Source: Perilla frutescens (lineage: Eukaryota; Streptophyta; Magnoliopsida; Lamiales; Lamiaceae). Taken from it: a DNA stretch of 64,000 nucleotides. The notes beneath the pieces are model-generated. The model was not told where the DNA came from. It did no database searches and worked only from the letters and a program-made list of their open reading frames with translations. The translations under genes and the position numbers were made by a program. Location: assembly GCA_026008535.1 (NCBI GenBank), contig BRKX01000009.1, positions 52,077,001 through 52,141,000 of the forward strand. The letters are read 5' to 3'. This document shows, one piece after another, positions 40,129 through 51,298 of this stretch; the first letter of the stretch is position 1, and each line of letters begins with the position of its first letter.

Positions 40129-43100
40129 GTACGACCAGTGGATCAATGGCGATTTCCTTTGTAAAAATTACATTCTGAATGGTTTAGTAGATAGTCTTTA
40201 TTCTGTTTATGGGAATGTAACTAGTGTTAGGGAATTGTGGGAAGCTCTAGAAAAAAAGTACAAAACTGAGGATGCCAGAACTAAGAAGTTCGTGGTGGCA
40301 AAGTTCCTCGACTATAAAATGGTGGACACCCGGTCAGTGATGGATCAAGTGCAAGAGCTTCAGCTCATTGTGCACGACGTTCATGCTGAAGGGATGGTCC
40401 TTCCCGACTCTTTCACCGTTGCTGCGGTGATTGAGAAGTTGCCACCGTGTTGGAAGGATTTCAATAGCTATCTCAAACACAAACGAAAGGAGATGACTCT
40501 TGAAGATCTTGTGGTTAAGCTTCGAATTGAAGCCGATAACCGAAAGGCGGATCCAAGACCACGAGTCCCGATCGAGGCCAAGGCTAACTTGATGGAACGT
40601 GGTGGACCATCAAATAACAACAAAAGGAAGTGCCCGGGTCAAGTTGACAAAGGAAAGAAGCCAATGACGAAGTTCAACGGCAATTGCTTCAATTGTGATA
40701 AGCCGGGGCACATGTCCAAGCATTGCACGGCTCCAAAGAAGAAACGTACTAACTATGGTGCGCATTTGGCGGAACATAACAACAAAGGCAAATGCAAGGC
40801 CTGTCAAGATGATTGGGATGACGGTGATTTGGCTGCTGTTGTGTTCGAGGCCAATCACGTGGACAACCCGAGAGAGTGGTTCATCGACACCGGGGCTACT
40901 TGTCACGTTTGCTTGGACAAGAGCTCGTTTGCTACCTACAAAGCTGTTGAAGGTAGAAAGTTGCACATGGGGAACCAAGCCTCGTCTGAAGTGGTTGGTG
41001 TGGGCAACGTGGTTTTGAAGCTGACTTCAGGTCAAGAGCTGACTTTGAAGGATGTGCTGCATGTTCCGGACATCCGCAAGAATCTAGTTTCAGGCTCGCT
41101 GTTAGTCAATCATGGTTTTAGTCTAGTGTTTGAGTCTGAAAAGTTTATTTTGAGCAAGTACGGAAGGTTCCTTGGTCGGGGCTATCTCGCCAATGGACTT
41201 TTCAAAATGAATGTAATGACTATGCGCCGTGTTGCAAAAGAAAATGCTAATAAAGTTGATTCTTCTGTTTACTTGCTTATTGAGTGCTCGGATTTATGGC
41301 ATTGTAGATTAGGACACGTTAATCTAAATGCTATAAAACGTTTAGTAAATTTAGATTTGCTAAAAGTGAACCAATTTAATACACAAAATAAATGTGAAGT
41401 TTGTGTCGAAGCTAAATTGGCCAAGTTACCATTTCAATTGGTTGAACGGAGCACTAAATCTCTAGAATTAATTCACACAGACGTGTGTGACTTAAAGTTT
41501 GTGCAAACTAGAGGCGGTAAAAAGTACTTTATTACTTTTATTGACGATTGCACAAAATATTGTTATCTTTATCTTTTAAGAAGTAAAGATGAGGCGATTG
41601 AAGCTTTTAAGAACTTCAAAAATGAAGCCGAAAATCAACTAAGCTGTCGAATTAAAGTAATTTGAAGTGATAGAGGTGTAGAGTATGTTGCCCCGTTTGA
41701 AGAGTTATGCGCAGAGGCGGGTATAATTCATCAAACTACGGCTCCCTATTCACCATAGTCTAATAGTGTTGTTGAACGAAAAAACCGAACTCTTAAGGAG
41801 ATGATGAATGCTTTGTTGATAAGTTCAGGATTACCACAGAATTTGTGGGGGAAAACTGTATTGCAGCCAACTATATCCTGAACAAAATTCAACTTAAAGG
41901 TAAGGATGTGACGTCTTACGAGTTGTGGAAAGGACGCACGCCGTCTTATAAATTCCTCAAAGTGTGGGGGTATTTGGCTAAGGTTGAAGTGCCACTTCCC
42001 AAACAAGTTAGAATCGGCCCTAAAACGGTTGATTGTATCTTTGTTGGGTATGCACTTAACAGTAGTGTATATCATTTTCTTATTCATAAATCGGAGATTC
42101 CCGAGTTGACTGAAGAAACGATGATGGAGTCGAGGAATGCTATATTCTTCGAGAATGTCTATCCTTGTAAGAATAAGGATAGGACAGAAGGTAGTTCTGA
42201 GAAATGAACTTCTGAAGCTACTACTAGTTCTGATCCTGTGGATGAAGAATCGAGATGTAGCAAGCGAGCTAGGATAGCTAAGACCTTTGGTCCGGATTTC
42301 ATCACCTATATGCTAGATGATGAGCAAAAGTCTTTGAAAGAAGCTCTATCTAGTCCAGATGCTGCGTTCTGGAAAGAAGCTATCAACAGTTAAATCGATT
42401 CCATCATGCAAAATCACACTTGGGAGTTGACAGATCTCCCAAGTGGGTGTAAGCCATTAGGATGCAAGTGGATCCTAAAATGAAAATATAAGGCAGATGG
42501 TTCTGTTGACAAGTATAAAGCTCGTTTGGTTGCCAAAGGCTTTAGACAAAAAGAGGGGTATGATTTCTTCGATACCTACTCACCAGTAACAAGGATTACA
42601 TCTATTCAGGTGCTTTTAGTGATTGTTGCTTTGCACAATCTTGAAATTCATCAGATGGATGTAAAGACCGTGTTTCTGAATGGTGAGTTGGAGGATGAAA
42701 TATACATGGAATAACCTGAAGGGTTTGTTGCACTAGGGCAAGAACGAAAGGTGTGTAAACTTGTTAGATCACTGTACGGTCTGAAACAAGCACCTATTCA
42801 GTGGCACCTGAAGTTTGATAACGTGATGTTATCAAATGGTTTCAAAATCCATGAGTGTGATAAATGTGTGTATATAAAGAGCAGTTTTAATGGCTATGTC
42901 ATAGTCTGTCTTTATGTAGACGACATGTTAATCATGGGCAGTGGACACCAAGTGATTGTTGAAACGAAACAAATGTTGAAACGAAATTTCGACATGAAAG
43001 ATATGGGCTTAGCCGATGTGATTCTAGGGATCAAGATAGTACGGACAAGTGGTGGAATTGTCTTAACACAATCTCATTACGTAGAGAAAGTGCTTAAGAA

Positions 43101-43863
43101 ATTCAACGCTTTTGATAGTCCGCCGGCTAAGACCCCGTTGGAACTCAATGTACACTTGAGCAAAAATCAGGGAGAACTGGTAGCTCAAGAAAAGTATGCA
43201 AGGGTCATTGGGAGTTTGATGTACATCACTAACTGCACTAGACCTGATCTTGCATGTTCTGTGAACAAGTTGAATCGGTACACGAGTAATCCAAGCAAAG
43301 AACATTGGAAAGCTCTAGTACGAGTTCTAAGATACTTGAAGTATACTTTGAACTTCGGGCTGCATTATACAAGGTTTCCTCCTGTACTTGAAGGGTACAG
43401 TGATGCGAATTGGATATCAAACACAAAAGACTCATTTTCAACTAGTGGATTTGTTTTCACTATCGGAGGTGGAGCAATGTCGTGGAAATCCACGAAACAG
43501 ACTTGTATAGCCCATTCTACCATGGAATCTGAGTTTATCGCTTTGGATAAAGCGTGTGAAGAAGCAGAATGGCTTCACAACTTTCTAAAAGACATTCCAT
43601 GTTGGAAAAAACCAATGTCGTCAGTGATGATTCACTGTGATAGTCAAGCGGCTATCGGAAGGGCACACAATGCTATGTACAATGGTAAGTCTCGACACAT
43701 ACGTCGAATACATAATACTGTGAGGCATATGATCTCAAATGGGATTATCTCAGTTGACTATGTGAAGTCAATAGATAATCTAGTGGATCCGCTAACCAAA
43801 GGGTTAAACCGAGATCAAATGGCTAAGTTGCTAGAGGGAATGGGTTTGAAATCCACACTCTAA
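39866..43863 (+). pseudogene. copia-1 gag-pol, LTR-gag fusion with six in-frame stops and one frameshift
   Basis: The open frame starts inside the LTR (39,866), crosses the deletion junction near 40,128 (residue ~88) and enters gag mid-domain. A CCHC zinc knuckle follows at residues 274-287, then a protease motif FIDTGA (catalytic Asp ~341), the GAG-pre-integrase region (LWHCRLGH) and the integrase core. The first stop is TGA at 41,663-41,665. Later in-frame stops are TAG 41,756, TGA 42,205, TAA 42,391, TGA 42,481 and TAA 42,712; a 1-bp deletion lies near 41,863. RT carries YVDD (about 42,915). RNase H acidic residues are in YSDANW, TMESEF and HCDSQAA. The natural stop is at 43,861-43,863. 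Each premature stop fits CGA-to-TGA, CAA-to-TAA or CAG-to-TAG relative to residues typical of the family. Confidence 0.9.
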
Positions 43864-44418
43864 GAGTGCTTGTAGTAGTAACCCAACCATGATGACTGGA
43901 GATCCCAAGAACTTGGTTCAATGGGAAAACTAAGCTACAAACATTCGGTTTGGTAGCACTTGGAAAATTATAAGTGTACCTTTTCCTGTGAGCAAACCAA
44001 GTGCACACCTGTCAATGTGGTGAGGATAAGTCCTATGACTTTTAATGATTCCTAAACCTAATGAGGTTGAGTATGGCAGGATACTCGGAAGAGGAGATCA
44101 CCTATATAAGTGAGAAGTGGGGCCGCTTCTAAAGAGATACTTATGAATTCAAAGAGGTTGTCCATTGCCTGAAAAGGACACAAACGTGAGAATAGATAAT
44201 GTTTGATATACAGTTGTTTTCAATACTATTGTCTTGGTATACACTAAGGATGTATAGTTCAAGACATCATGTCCACTAAACAACTGGTATACTCGATAGT
44301 GTTGGAATATGGAAGGTTCAAAGTCACAAGCTACCTATCCTGGTGCAGTTGTGTTTCTAAGAGAACTGGGCTGCTTGTCTGCATACATGCATGCACTATT
44401 TCCACTCATGTGGATGAT
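43864..44418 (+). other. copia-1 3' untranslated internal region
   Basis: About 555 bp between the pol stop and the 3' LTR, with no coding frame of note. The sequence just before the LTR (GTGGATGAT) is a poor polypurine tract, consistent with decay. Confidence 0.75.
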
Positions 44419-45158
44419 TGTTGGAAAATAGGATTTAATAAAGTGAGTTTGACTCATTTTATCCGATTTTTCGTGACCAGGATATTTAATTTTGGAGGAA
44501 TTAAATACCGTACGATTGTTCTATGTCGTGAGTAGATAATCGTAGTATTTTTATTTGCTCAAATCCGATTTTCGGTGAGTTAGAAATAAATGGTTGAAGT
44601 TGGTCACACGATTGGGCATTTATGGTGTGTGGGACAATGTGTTTAAGACACATTAAATAATCCCACATTGATTTCTTAATCAAATTAAGAAATGTATTTA
44701 AGTGTATTAACACTTAAGTGAAGTAATTAAGTGCACAATGATGTGGGCCATGAACCCACACGTGCGCGCCCGTCCGTGCCCGTGCGCGTCTCGTCCTCGG
44801 ACTTGGATCTTGGATCTTGACAATTGGACTTTGGGTGGAACCTTGCCGCATCCTCGGACTTGGATCTTGGATCTTGGCAATTGGACTTTGGGTGGAACCT
44901 TGCCGGATTTGTGGTGCTACTGCTGGAAGGACGAAGCCGTTTCATCTTTGAAAGACAACCGCCAAACCGTGAGCACTAGCCGGGGCGTATTTATCTTGCG
45001 GAGAGAGGTCCCCTCGACTCGGCTTGCCGGAATCTGCACATCGGTTCCAGTCTATTTGCTTTGTTTAAATTCAGTTTATATTGTAATTGTTATTCTTCTA
45101 CTCCTTCTACTTTCTTATACTTCAGTTGTAATTCCAGTAAAGTGTAATAGACCCAACA
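44419..45158 (+). repeat. 3' LTR of copia-1
   Basis: 740 bp, TGTTGG...CCAACA with perfect 6-bp terminal inversion. It is largely collinear with the 5' LTR but carries a private 57-bp tandem duplication (44,795-44,851 and 44,852-44,908; unit starts CCTCGGACTTGGATCTTGG) where the 5' LTR has unrelated sequence. Confidence 0.92.
44795..44908. repeat. 57-bp tandem duplication within the copia-1 3' LTR
   Basis: Two copies of CCTCGGACTTGGATCTTGG...GACTTTGGGTGGAACC, differing at one or two bases. It is absent from the 5' LTR, so the two LTRs are not simple copies of one template. Confidence 0.9.
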
Positions 45159-46735
45159 ATAAAATTTTTGAAAATTACGACCAACTCTAGCTATCAACAC
45201 AATGTGCCGCTAGCTCCATATATTTTTCAATCAATACTTCAATTAAATAATTATTTTTTTACCCTTGAACTACATATACTTTTCAATAACTGCTTCATTT
45301 AAATGATTGTATATTATCATTGATATATATATATATATATATCATACAAAATATCGTAGGCATGCCATATTTTATCATATATCTGCATTATAGATTTTGT
45401 GTATCGGACGACAATATAAAAATAAATGCATGATTTTAATCCGGATGAAATTATCTACCGCACACTTAAAATTATATATTTGTATTTCATTTTTTCTTTG
45501 ATTTTAATTCATCGTGCTTTAATTTAATTTCACACCTGTTAATTAGAGTTTATTTTTTTCTCAATTAGAGCACGTAATTATTTTTCAATACTTAATTTTA
45601 TTTTTAATTATTAATTAATTATTTCCTAAAAATTGTACGCTCTCATTGGGAAAAATGACACCTAGCTAATTAATAAGTGTAGAATTAAACTAAAGTACGA
45701 TCAATTAATTTAATTGAAGAAGAAAGGAATAAAAAATAATAATTTTAAGTGTGTAGTATGGAATATTGAAAAAATGTTGTAGCAAATTATTTCATTTGAT
45801 TTTAATCATAGTGTGAAACAATAGGTGTGAAAAAAACTACTTCACTCCAAATCTATATTTCATCTCATATATAACTCAGCATTGTTGCTACATATATGTA
45901 ATTTGATATTCCATATTTACATGATCAATCCGCCAACTAAATTACACGTTACGATAATAGAACAGTTGTAGTAAAAAGATTATAAAATTGATGAGAAATC
46001 ATGGGTTGATATGACAAAGGAGTGCACTTTTCTTTTCCTATCTAAAATTAAGCTACTTTTTTTGTTTTTTGTTATTTTTTAAAGCTAATTTGGTCTGTAT
46101 CTGTTAAATCACATGCGCAGTCGTCACATTATGCCCTTTGCCGCTACTTCCAACGAGTACTGTTTAATTAACCCCATATCTCTCTCAATTATTCCATACC
46201 ACATATTTATGCGCTTCTTCTTTCATTTTCGAAACAGTGACTTCACACTGCACGGACGGATTGAAATTTCCTTTTACACTTTTCCTAATAAGATAAACAC
46301 TATATGTTACACTTTTAATTATTAATTTTTCTTGTATTTTGTTTTTTTAATTTTATTTTTTATTATTTAGTTTAATTTTATGATTGTTTTCAGGGTTCAT
46401 CCCACCCAATTAGAATTTATAATTATTTTTTAATATTTAATTTTTAATTTCTAATTAATAAATCATTATTATGGTTTATTTTTTAAAAATTATGTTTTAT
46501 AATTTTTTAATTCATTTTTTTACTGATAAATGTTGACTATGATTATTTATGTTATAATTAATTTTTTATTTTATAATAAATATTATTAAAATTATAAATT
46601 TAATAATAAAACACATAGAGAAAGTCTAATAGGAAATTTTAATCCATAAGAAAATTGTGACGAGTAATATATTACAGTTCAGACGTAACATATATTTCTT
46701 GAAGAGAGCAGAGCAAACGCCATCTGTCTCTCTCA

Positions 46736-46805
<70 letters not shown>

Positions 46806-46822
46806 CACCACTCACTCCTAAC
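45159..46822. other. AT-rich intergenic region and putative MATE promoter
   Basis: No coding frame supported. It contains a TA microsatellite near 45,322-45,341 and long A/T runs. The last 80 bp before the MATE start codon is dominated by a CT microsatellite annotated separately. The copia-1 3' LTR lies 1.66 kb upstream of the MATE start. Confidence 0.7.
46741..46803 (+). repeat. (CT)31 microsatellite in the MATE 5' leader
   Basis: About 31 uninterrupted CT units end 20 bp before the ATG at 46,823. CT-rich tracts are common in plant 5' UTRs and core promoters; here the tract probably lies in the leader. Its length should be polymorphic. Confidence 0.95.
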
Positions 46823-49800
46823 ATGGAAATCCTGAACGCAAATGACCAACTTAATCAGCCCCTTCTCCCATCATCGAACGAGATTAACAAAAACGATAGT
46901 TCCAACGCTCACAGTTTGCCGGCGGCGGTGTGGGATGAATCGAAGAAACTATGGCACATCGTGGGCCCCACCATCGTCTCCCGCGTCTCCAACGCCACCA
47001 TGAACGTCGTGACGCAGGCTTTTGCCGGCCACCTCGGCGATCTTGAGCTGGCCTCCGTTTCAATCGCCAACAACGTCATCGTCGGCTTCAACTGGGGACT
47101 CCTCGTAAAATTCCAAATTAATTAAGCTCATGTATATGATATATCTCACCAACACCTTTTGATGTTTTTCGTTGCTTACAGTTAGGAATGGCGAGCGCGC
47201 TAGAGACGCTGTGCGGGCAAGCGTTCGGCGCGAAGAAGTACAGCATGCTGGGGATATACATGCAGAGATCCTTCATCGTTCTTTTCCTGTGCTGCTTCCT
47301 GCTCCTCCCGCTGTACGCTTTCGCGACGCCGCTGCTGAAGCTGATAGGGCAGCCAGACGACGTAGCGGAGCAGGCGGGGGAGGTGGCGGTGTGGCTGATC
47401 CCGCTGCATTTCAGCTTTGCGTTCCAGTTCCCGCTGCAGAGATTCTTGCAGAGCCAGCTGAAAATGGCGCCGCTGATGTGGGTGCCGCCGGTGGCGCTGG
47501 TCATCCATGGGTTTCTGAATTGGATTATTGTGAGTAAGTTTGAGATGGGAGTTGTTGGAGTTGCCATTGCTTTGGATATTTCTTGGTGGATTTTGGTTTT
47601 GGGCATGTATGCCTATGTCGCCTTTGGTGGCTGCCCCCATACCTGGACCGGCTTTTCTGTTCACGCCTTTTCCGGCCTCTTCGACTTTCTTAAGCTCTCT
47701 GCTTCCTCCGGTGTCATGCTCTGGTCTCTCTCTCTCTCTCTCTCTCTCTCATATTGACTTAATTTTAGTTCATGAAAAATTCAAATTCGAAATCATTGAT
47801 AGCATATTTGGTGTTGCATCTCATATTACATACTCGATTTTTTTTATTTTTTTCTTCAATTTCAATTTTTTATTTTAATTTAATTTTACACTTATTATTT
47901 AGTTCATCCATATCTAATTAAGGTTATTATATTTTTAAGGATTTATTTTATAATTTTTAGTTATTAATTTATTATTTGAATAAGTAAATACTAAAAAAAT
48001 ATAATAACTTGTATAATTGGGTAGGGTGAAGTAGGGATGTCAATTTAGTTCGAAATCAATGGGTTGGTCTGAATAGACCGAGAAAAATATAGAGTTAGGG
48101 TCAAAAAATTCCAGCCCGAAAAAAAAAAACAACCGAACAGACTGAACCGGTCGGGCTGGCGGGTCAACCGGGCTGGATCTGACAGCCTCCGTTATTTTGG
48201 TCATAACTCTTTCTAGAAAAATCAAATTCACAAATGGTCGGAGGTGTTGGAAAGCTAACTCAATTATCTTTTCATTCATATATTATGCATTTATAGATTC
48301 CAAGTACACTAAGAGTTATGAATTTTTAAAATTACAACTACTAGTAAATGAGTATCATTTAATGATGTAAATTTTCATTAAATATTATATTTTCATTTAT
48401 GACATACATTATTATTTTATCAATGTTATAAGGACTATAAGTGATTAGTATGATGTATAAAATATATTAGAATATTTGATAATTTGTTATTGGAGTTTGA
48501 GGATGTATGTTGTTTATTCGTTTATTGTTTTTCGAATGTCAAGACCTTTCACTTTAATTTATTTTATTATTTTATTTTATTTTTGTTGAGAAAATTATCT
48601 TTCACTTGTTATCCATCTATTATTATATATCATTACAGTTTTAAAGTATTAAAATTATATTATTTATCATGTTTTCAATAATTTAATTTTATAAACATTC
48701 TAATGTTATCGTTTATTTAATATATGAGAAAAAATACAAAGATATATATATATATATATATACACGTAATTTGAAGCATCAAATATTTTTAAAGTAGAAA
48801 AATAATTTAATTCTAATATTTATATTGATGATTGGGCATAGTTATTGGATTTGAAATTATCATTTTTTTTAAAAATAAACTAAGATTGAACATTATTATC
48901 ATGAAATGTATTTAACTTTGATTTTTTTCTTTATTATTTGAATGTTCTTAGTGTGTGATGTTAATTATATTAATTTTACCCTTTTTATTTCTCATATCTT
49001 TTTTTACTAGCTAACTATTATTTATCATGTTTTAAATTATTGAATCATATAATATTATAATGGTTTTTTTTAATAAATAATGAAGAGTACTTTAAAAATG
49101 AAATCTGAACATAAATATTATTGTTGAAGTAAAATAAGATTGCACTTCAAATGAAATCGAAGATTGAGGTATAATTAGATTTATGATATAGTTTGAAATT
49201 ATTATTTTTGAAAGAACAAATTATGATTGAAGATTATTGTTATTTATCATTTCATGTACTGTTGATTTCTTTATTTGATGCACTTTAATGTTAATGAAAT
49301 TTTATATTCATCATTTTTTTTCATTTTATCTTATTTTCCGTGTATTTATTTATTTCAAGAATAAGAGATAGTTATGATTTTTTAGAATTATCAAGATGTA
49401 TTTTATACATATAAAAAAAATCCATTAACATGCCGGCCTGATGGCCTAACCTGAAAACCGAAGGATTAGGATTAGAGGTCAGAATTTTCCGTCTGAAAGG
49501 ATTTTAACCGAATAGATCTTAATTGAATAAGCCCAAAATTGAATGGGTTGTCCCATTTCGAGGGATAGGTACAGAGTGGAGAGACATATAGATAATATTG
49601 CCAAGTGAAGTCATATCCCCCTCGAATTGATCTTTATTTAATTCATAGAGTTAAGTGGTTGGTGCTATTAGTAATTAATTAAATATTTTAGGCATGCTGG
49701 CTATATGTCGATTTGATTTCTATTTTTCATTTCATGTTATCATTTTGTGCGCATTTGTGTGTAATGTTCAACATACTACTACTATTCGTGGCATTAGATT

Positions 49801-50249
49801 TTTATTTTCTTTTAAGAACGTGGCATTAGATTATTGTTACTACATGTATGTCCATGAAATTTCATAAATACTCATAGTAAAATCATGATAATTAATGAAT
49901 TTTCAAAAACATAACATAATTTGATTTCAATATGAGATGAAATACGATATTGAAATAGATAATCTTTTCTAGCTGCTTCAGGTACATTTTAGTAAGATAC
50001 ACTTACGGTTTTTTCTTTTTAATTTTTAATTTTGTTGCAGTTTGGAGAACTGGTACTACAGGATATTGATAGTAATGACAGGATTCTTCGACAATGCTAA
50101 AATAGCTGTGGATGCATTATCAATCTGGTACAAAGATTAATTACTTCTTTTTACTTAATTTCAGCTATATATATACACACACACACATTCGGATTTGTAG
50201 GGTTTTTGTTTTTGTTCTTTTTATTTTTTATCTATACAATTCATTTAAG

Positions 50250-50290
<41 letters not shown>

Positions 50291-50467
50291 CATTGGATCT
50301 AATTAATTTCGTAAGACAATATATTGAAATTAATTATTTCGCAGTATGACCATCAATTCATGGGAGATGATGTTTTCGCTTGCCTTTTTTGCTGGAATCG
50401 GGTACCCTTCCGTATCGATAGTTTTTAATGTTAATAAATATGCGTGGAGTAAGAGAGATTCTTTGTT

Positions 50468-50510
<43 letters not shown>

Positions 50511-50753
50511 ATTTGGTTCAAATGAGAACAGTGTTTCATGTGAGAACGTGAGAACGGGCTTGTTTAGTGTAATTTTAGTGCTTTTCTTACTGTATTTTGA
50601 TGCAATTTTTTATTTTTATTTTTAATGCTTTTCTTATTATATTTTAATGCTAGATGATTTAGCACCAAAATAAAATAAGAAAAGCACTGAAATTACACTA
50701 AACAAGCCCGTTCTCACGTTCTCACATGAAGCACTGTTCTTATTATAACCAAC

Positions 50754-50795
<42 letters not shown>

Positions 50796-51063
50796 CAATC
50801 TCGTATTTTATTTCATTACCATAGAGTAAGGGTGGCTAATGAGCTGGGTGCCGGAAACGGGCGGTCAGCGAAAGCCGCGACGAATGTTTGCGTGGTGCAA
50901 TCAAGTGCTATAGGGTTGTTCTTCTTCGCGATCGTTTTGATTTTCAGAGGCGACTTAGCTCTCATATTCTCTCCCAGCAGTGAAGTGGTTGCAGCTGTCG
51001 ACGCTCTTTCTTTCCTCTTGGCTTGCAGCGTTCTTCTCAATAGTGTTCAACCTGTTCTCTCAG
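46823..51063 (+). CDS. DTX: MATE family efflux transporter (DETOXIFICATION 27-like), exons 1-5 of an incomplete gene
   Basis: Membrane antiporter of the MATE/DTX family, which in plants exports secondary metabolites and xenobiotics in exchange for protons. Exons: 46,823-47,104; 47,182-47,723; 50,041-50,127; 50,345-50,401; 50,825-51,063. All four complete introns are GT-AG and the joined frame is open for 402 residues. The N-terminus holds the acidic-dileucine-like NQPLLPSS. Family hallmarks are VTQAFAGHLGDLELA, GMASALETLCGQAFGAKKY, MLGIYMQRS, CPHTWTGFS, LENWYYRILIVMTG, AVDALSIC, VRVANELGAGNG and LNSVQPVLSG. These closely resemble Arabidopsis DTX27-group proteins. The missing ~90 C-terminal residues should follow intron 5, which is filled by transposons and leaves the window. 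No stop or frameshift is seen. Exon 2 is notably GC-rich against AT-rich introns. Confidence 0.93.
47724..50040 (+). other. MATE intron 2 (2,317 bp)
   Basis: The donor GT at 47,724 sits at the start of a (TC)n microsatellite (47,724-47,750). The acceptor is TTGTTGCAG at 50,032-50,040. It contains AT-rich sequence, a TA run near 48,743-48,762 and a possible transposon-derived block (48,032-49,554). No independent gene is visible. Confidence 0.85.
48032..49554. mobile_element. Possible hAT-like non-autonomous transposon remnant
   Basis: The left edge TAGGGATGTCAATTT and the right edge AATGGGTTGTCCCA are weak inverted counterparts. Both ends carry GC-richer CCGG/CCGAA-type subterminal blocks (48,110-48,185 and 49,430-49,510) around an AT-rich core. 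No 8-bp target duplication was found, so the boundaries and the class are uncertain. Confidence 0.3.
50128..50344 (+). other. MATE intron 3 with microsatellites
   Basis: A 217-bp GT-AG intron with a TA/CA run at 50,167-50,186 and a (GA)n run at 50,265-50,290. The acceptor is TTTCGCAG. Confidence 0.85.
50471..50792. repeat. (TA)n tracts flanking the intron-4 MITE
   Basis: TA repeats at 50,471-50,508 and 50,757-50,792 directly abut the two ends of the MITE. They look like one TA microsatellite split by the insertion, or target duplications expanded by slippage. Confidence 0.85.
50509..50756. mobile_element. MITE with ~80-bp terminal inverted repeats
   Basis: The left arm GGATTTGGTTCAAATGAGAA... 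and the reverse complement of the right arm GGGGTTGGTTATAATAAGAA... match over ~80 bp. Both contain ACGTGAGAACGGGCTTGTTT and TTAGTGTAATTT. A ~90-bp AT-rich middle separates the arms, total ~248 bp, with no coding capacity. Insertion into TA repeats recalls Micron-type plant MITEs, but the superfamily is not determined. The RNA could fold into a long hairpin. Confidence 0.88.
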
Positions 51064-51298
51064 GTAATTAATCATAATCCCACATCGATCTATTAACATG
51101 AAACTAAATATTTTATTATAATAATTAATATCTGGTGAGAAATATTTCTAGTAGAAATACCTAAAGTGCCATCAATCACAGTTAAATTAAATAGATCAAA
51201 TAAATAAGGGAGAGGACAATTATGTAATTTGATCATCCATCACCATCGTAGTCGTGGGTTCCCGTCACTTTTATCAAATACTTTGGATCAGGGATCTC
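51064..51298 (+). other. Start of MATE intron 5, upstream of the transposon nest
   Basis: Donor CAG|GTAATT at 51,064. About 235 bp of AT-rich sequence precede the inserted copia-2 LTR. The five bases before the LTR (ATCTC, 51,294-51,298) should recur beyond the window if the target duplication is intact. Confidence 0.75.

Larger units (their letters stand above)
39454..45158 (+). mobile_element. Ty1-copia LTR retrotransposon, degenerate (copia-1)
   Basis: Two long terminal repeats, both starting TGTTG, bracket a gag-protease-integrase-RT-RNase H region in the Ty1-copia order. The 3' LTR has the canonical TGTTGG...CCAACA ends (44,419-45,158). The flanks TCTTT (39,449-39,453) and ATAAA (45,159-45,163) do not match, so no target duplication is preserved. 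The 5' LTR lacks its last ~45 bp, and the primer binding site, leader and start of gag are missing. Gag and pol motifs suggest a Tork-like lineage; that assignment is tentative. The element can no longer encode its own proteins. Confidence 0.92.
50402..50824 (+). other. MATE intron 4 carrying a MITE
   Basis: A 423-bp GT-AG intron (GTACCC...ACCATAG). More than half of it is the inverted-repeat transposon and its TA flanks annotated separately. Exons 4 and 5 join in frame across it to give GIGVRVANELGAG. Confidence 0.85.

Noticed and set aside
44738..45190. 150-aa frame downstream of copia-1
   Set aside because: It lies wholly within and just past the 3' LTR and arises from the 57-bp duplication.
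46626..46811. 61-aa reverse frame with Arg-Glu repeats
   Set aside because: It is the translation of the CT microsatellite.
47172..47664. Overlapping frames of 121, 154 and 162 aa in the MATE region
   Set aside because: Shadows of the GC-rich MATE exon 2, which alone shows family motifs.
46823..51063. MATE gene as a pseudogene because it is split by large insertions
   Set aside because: All insertions seen are intronic, splice sites are canonical, and the joined frame is open.
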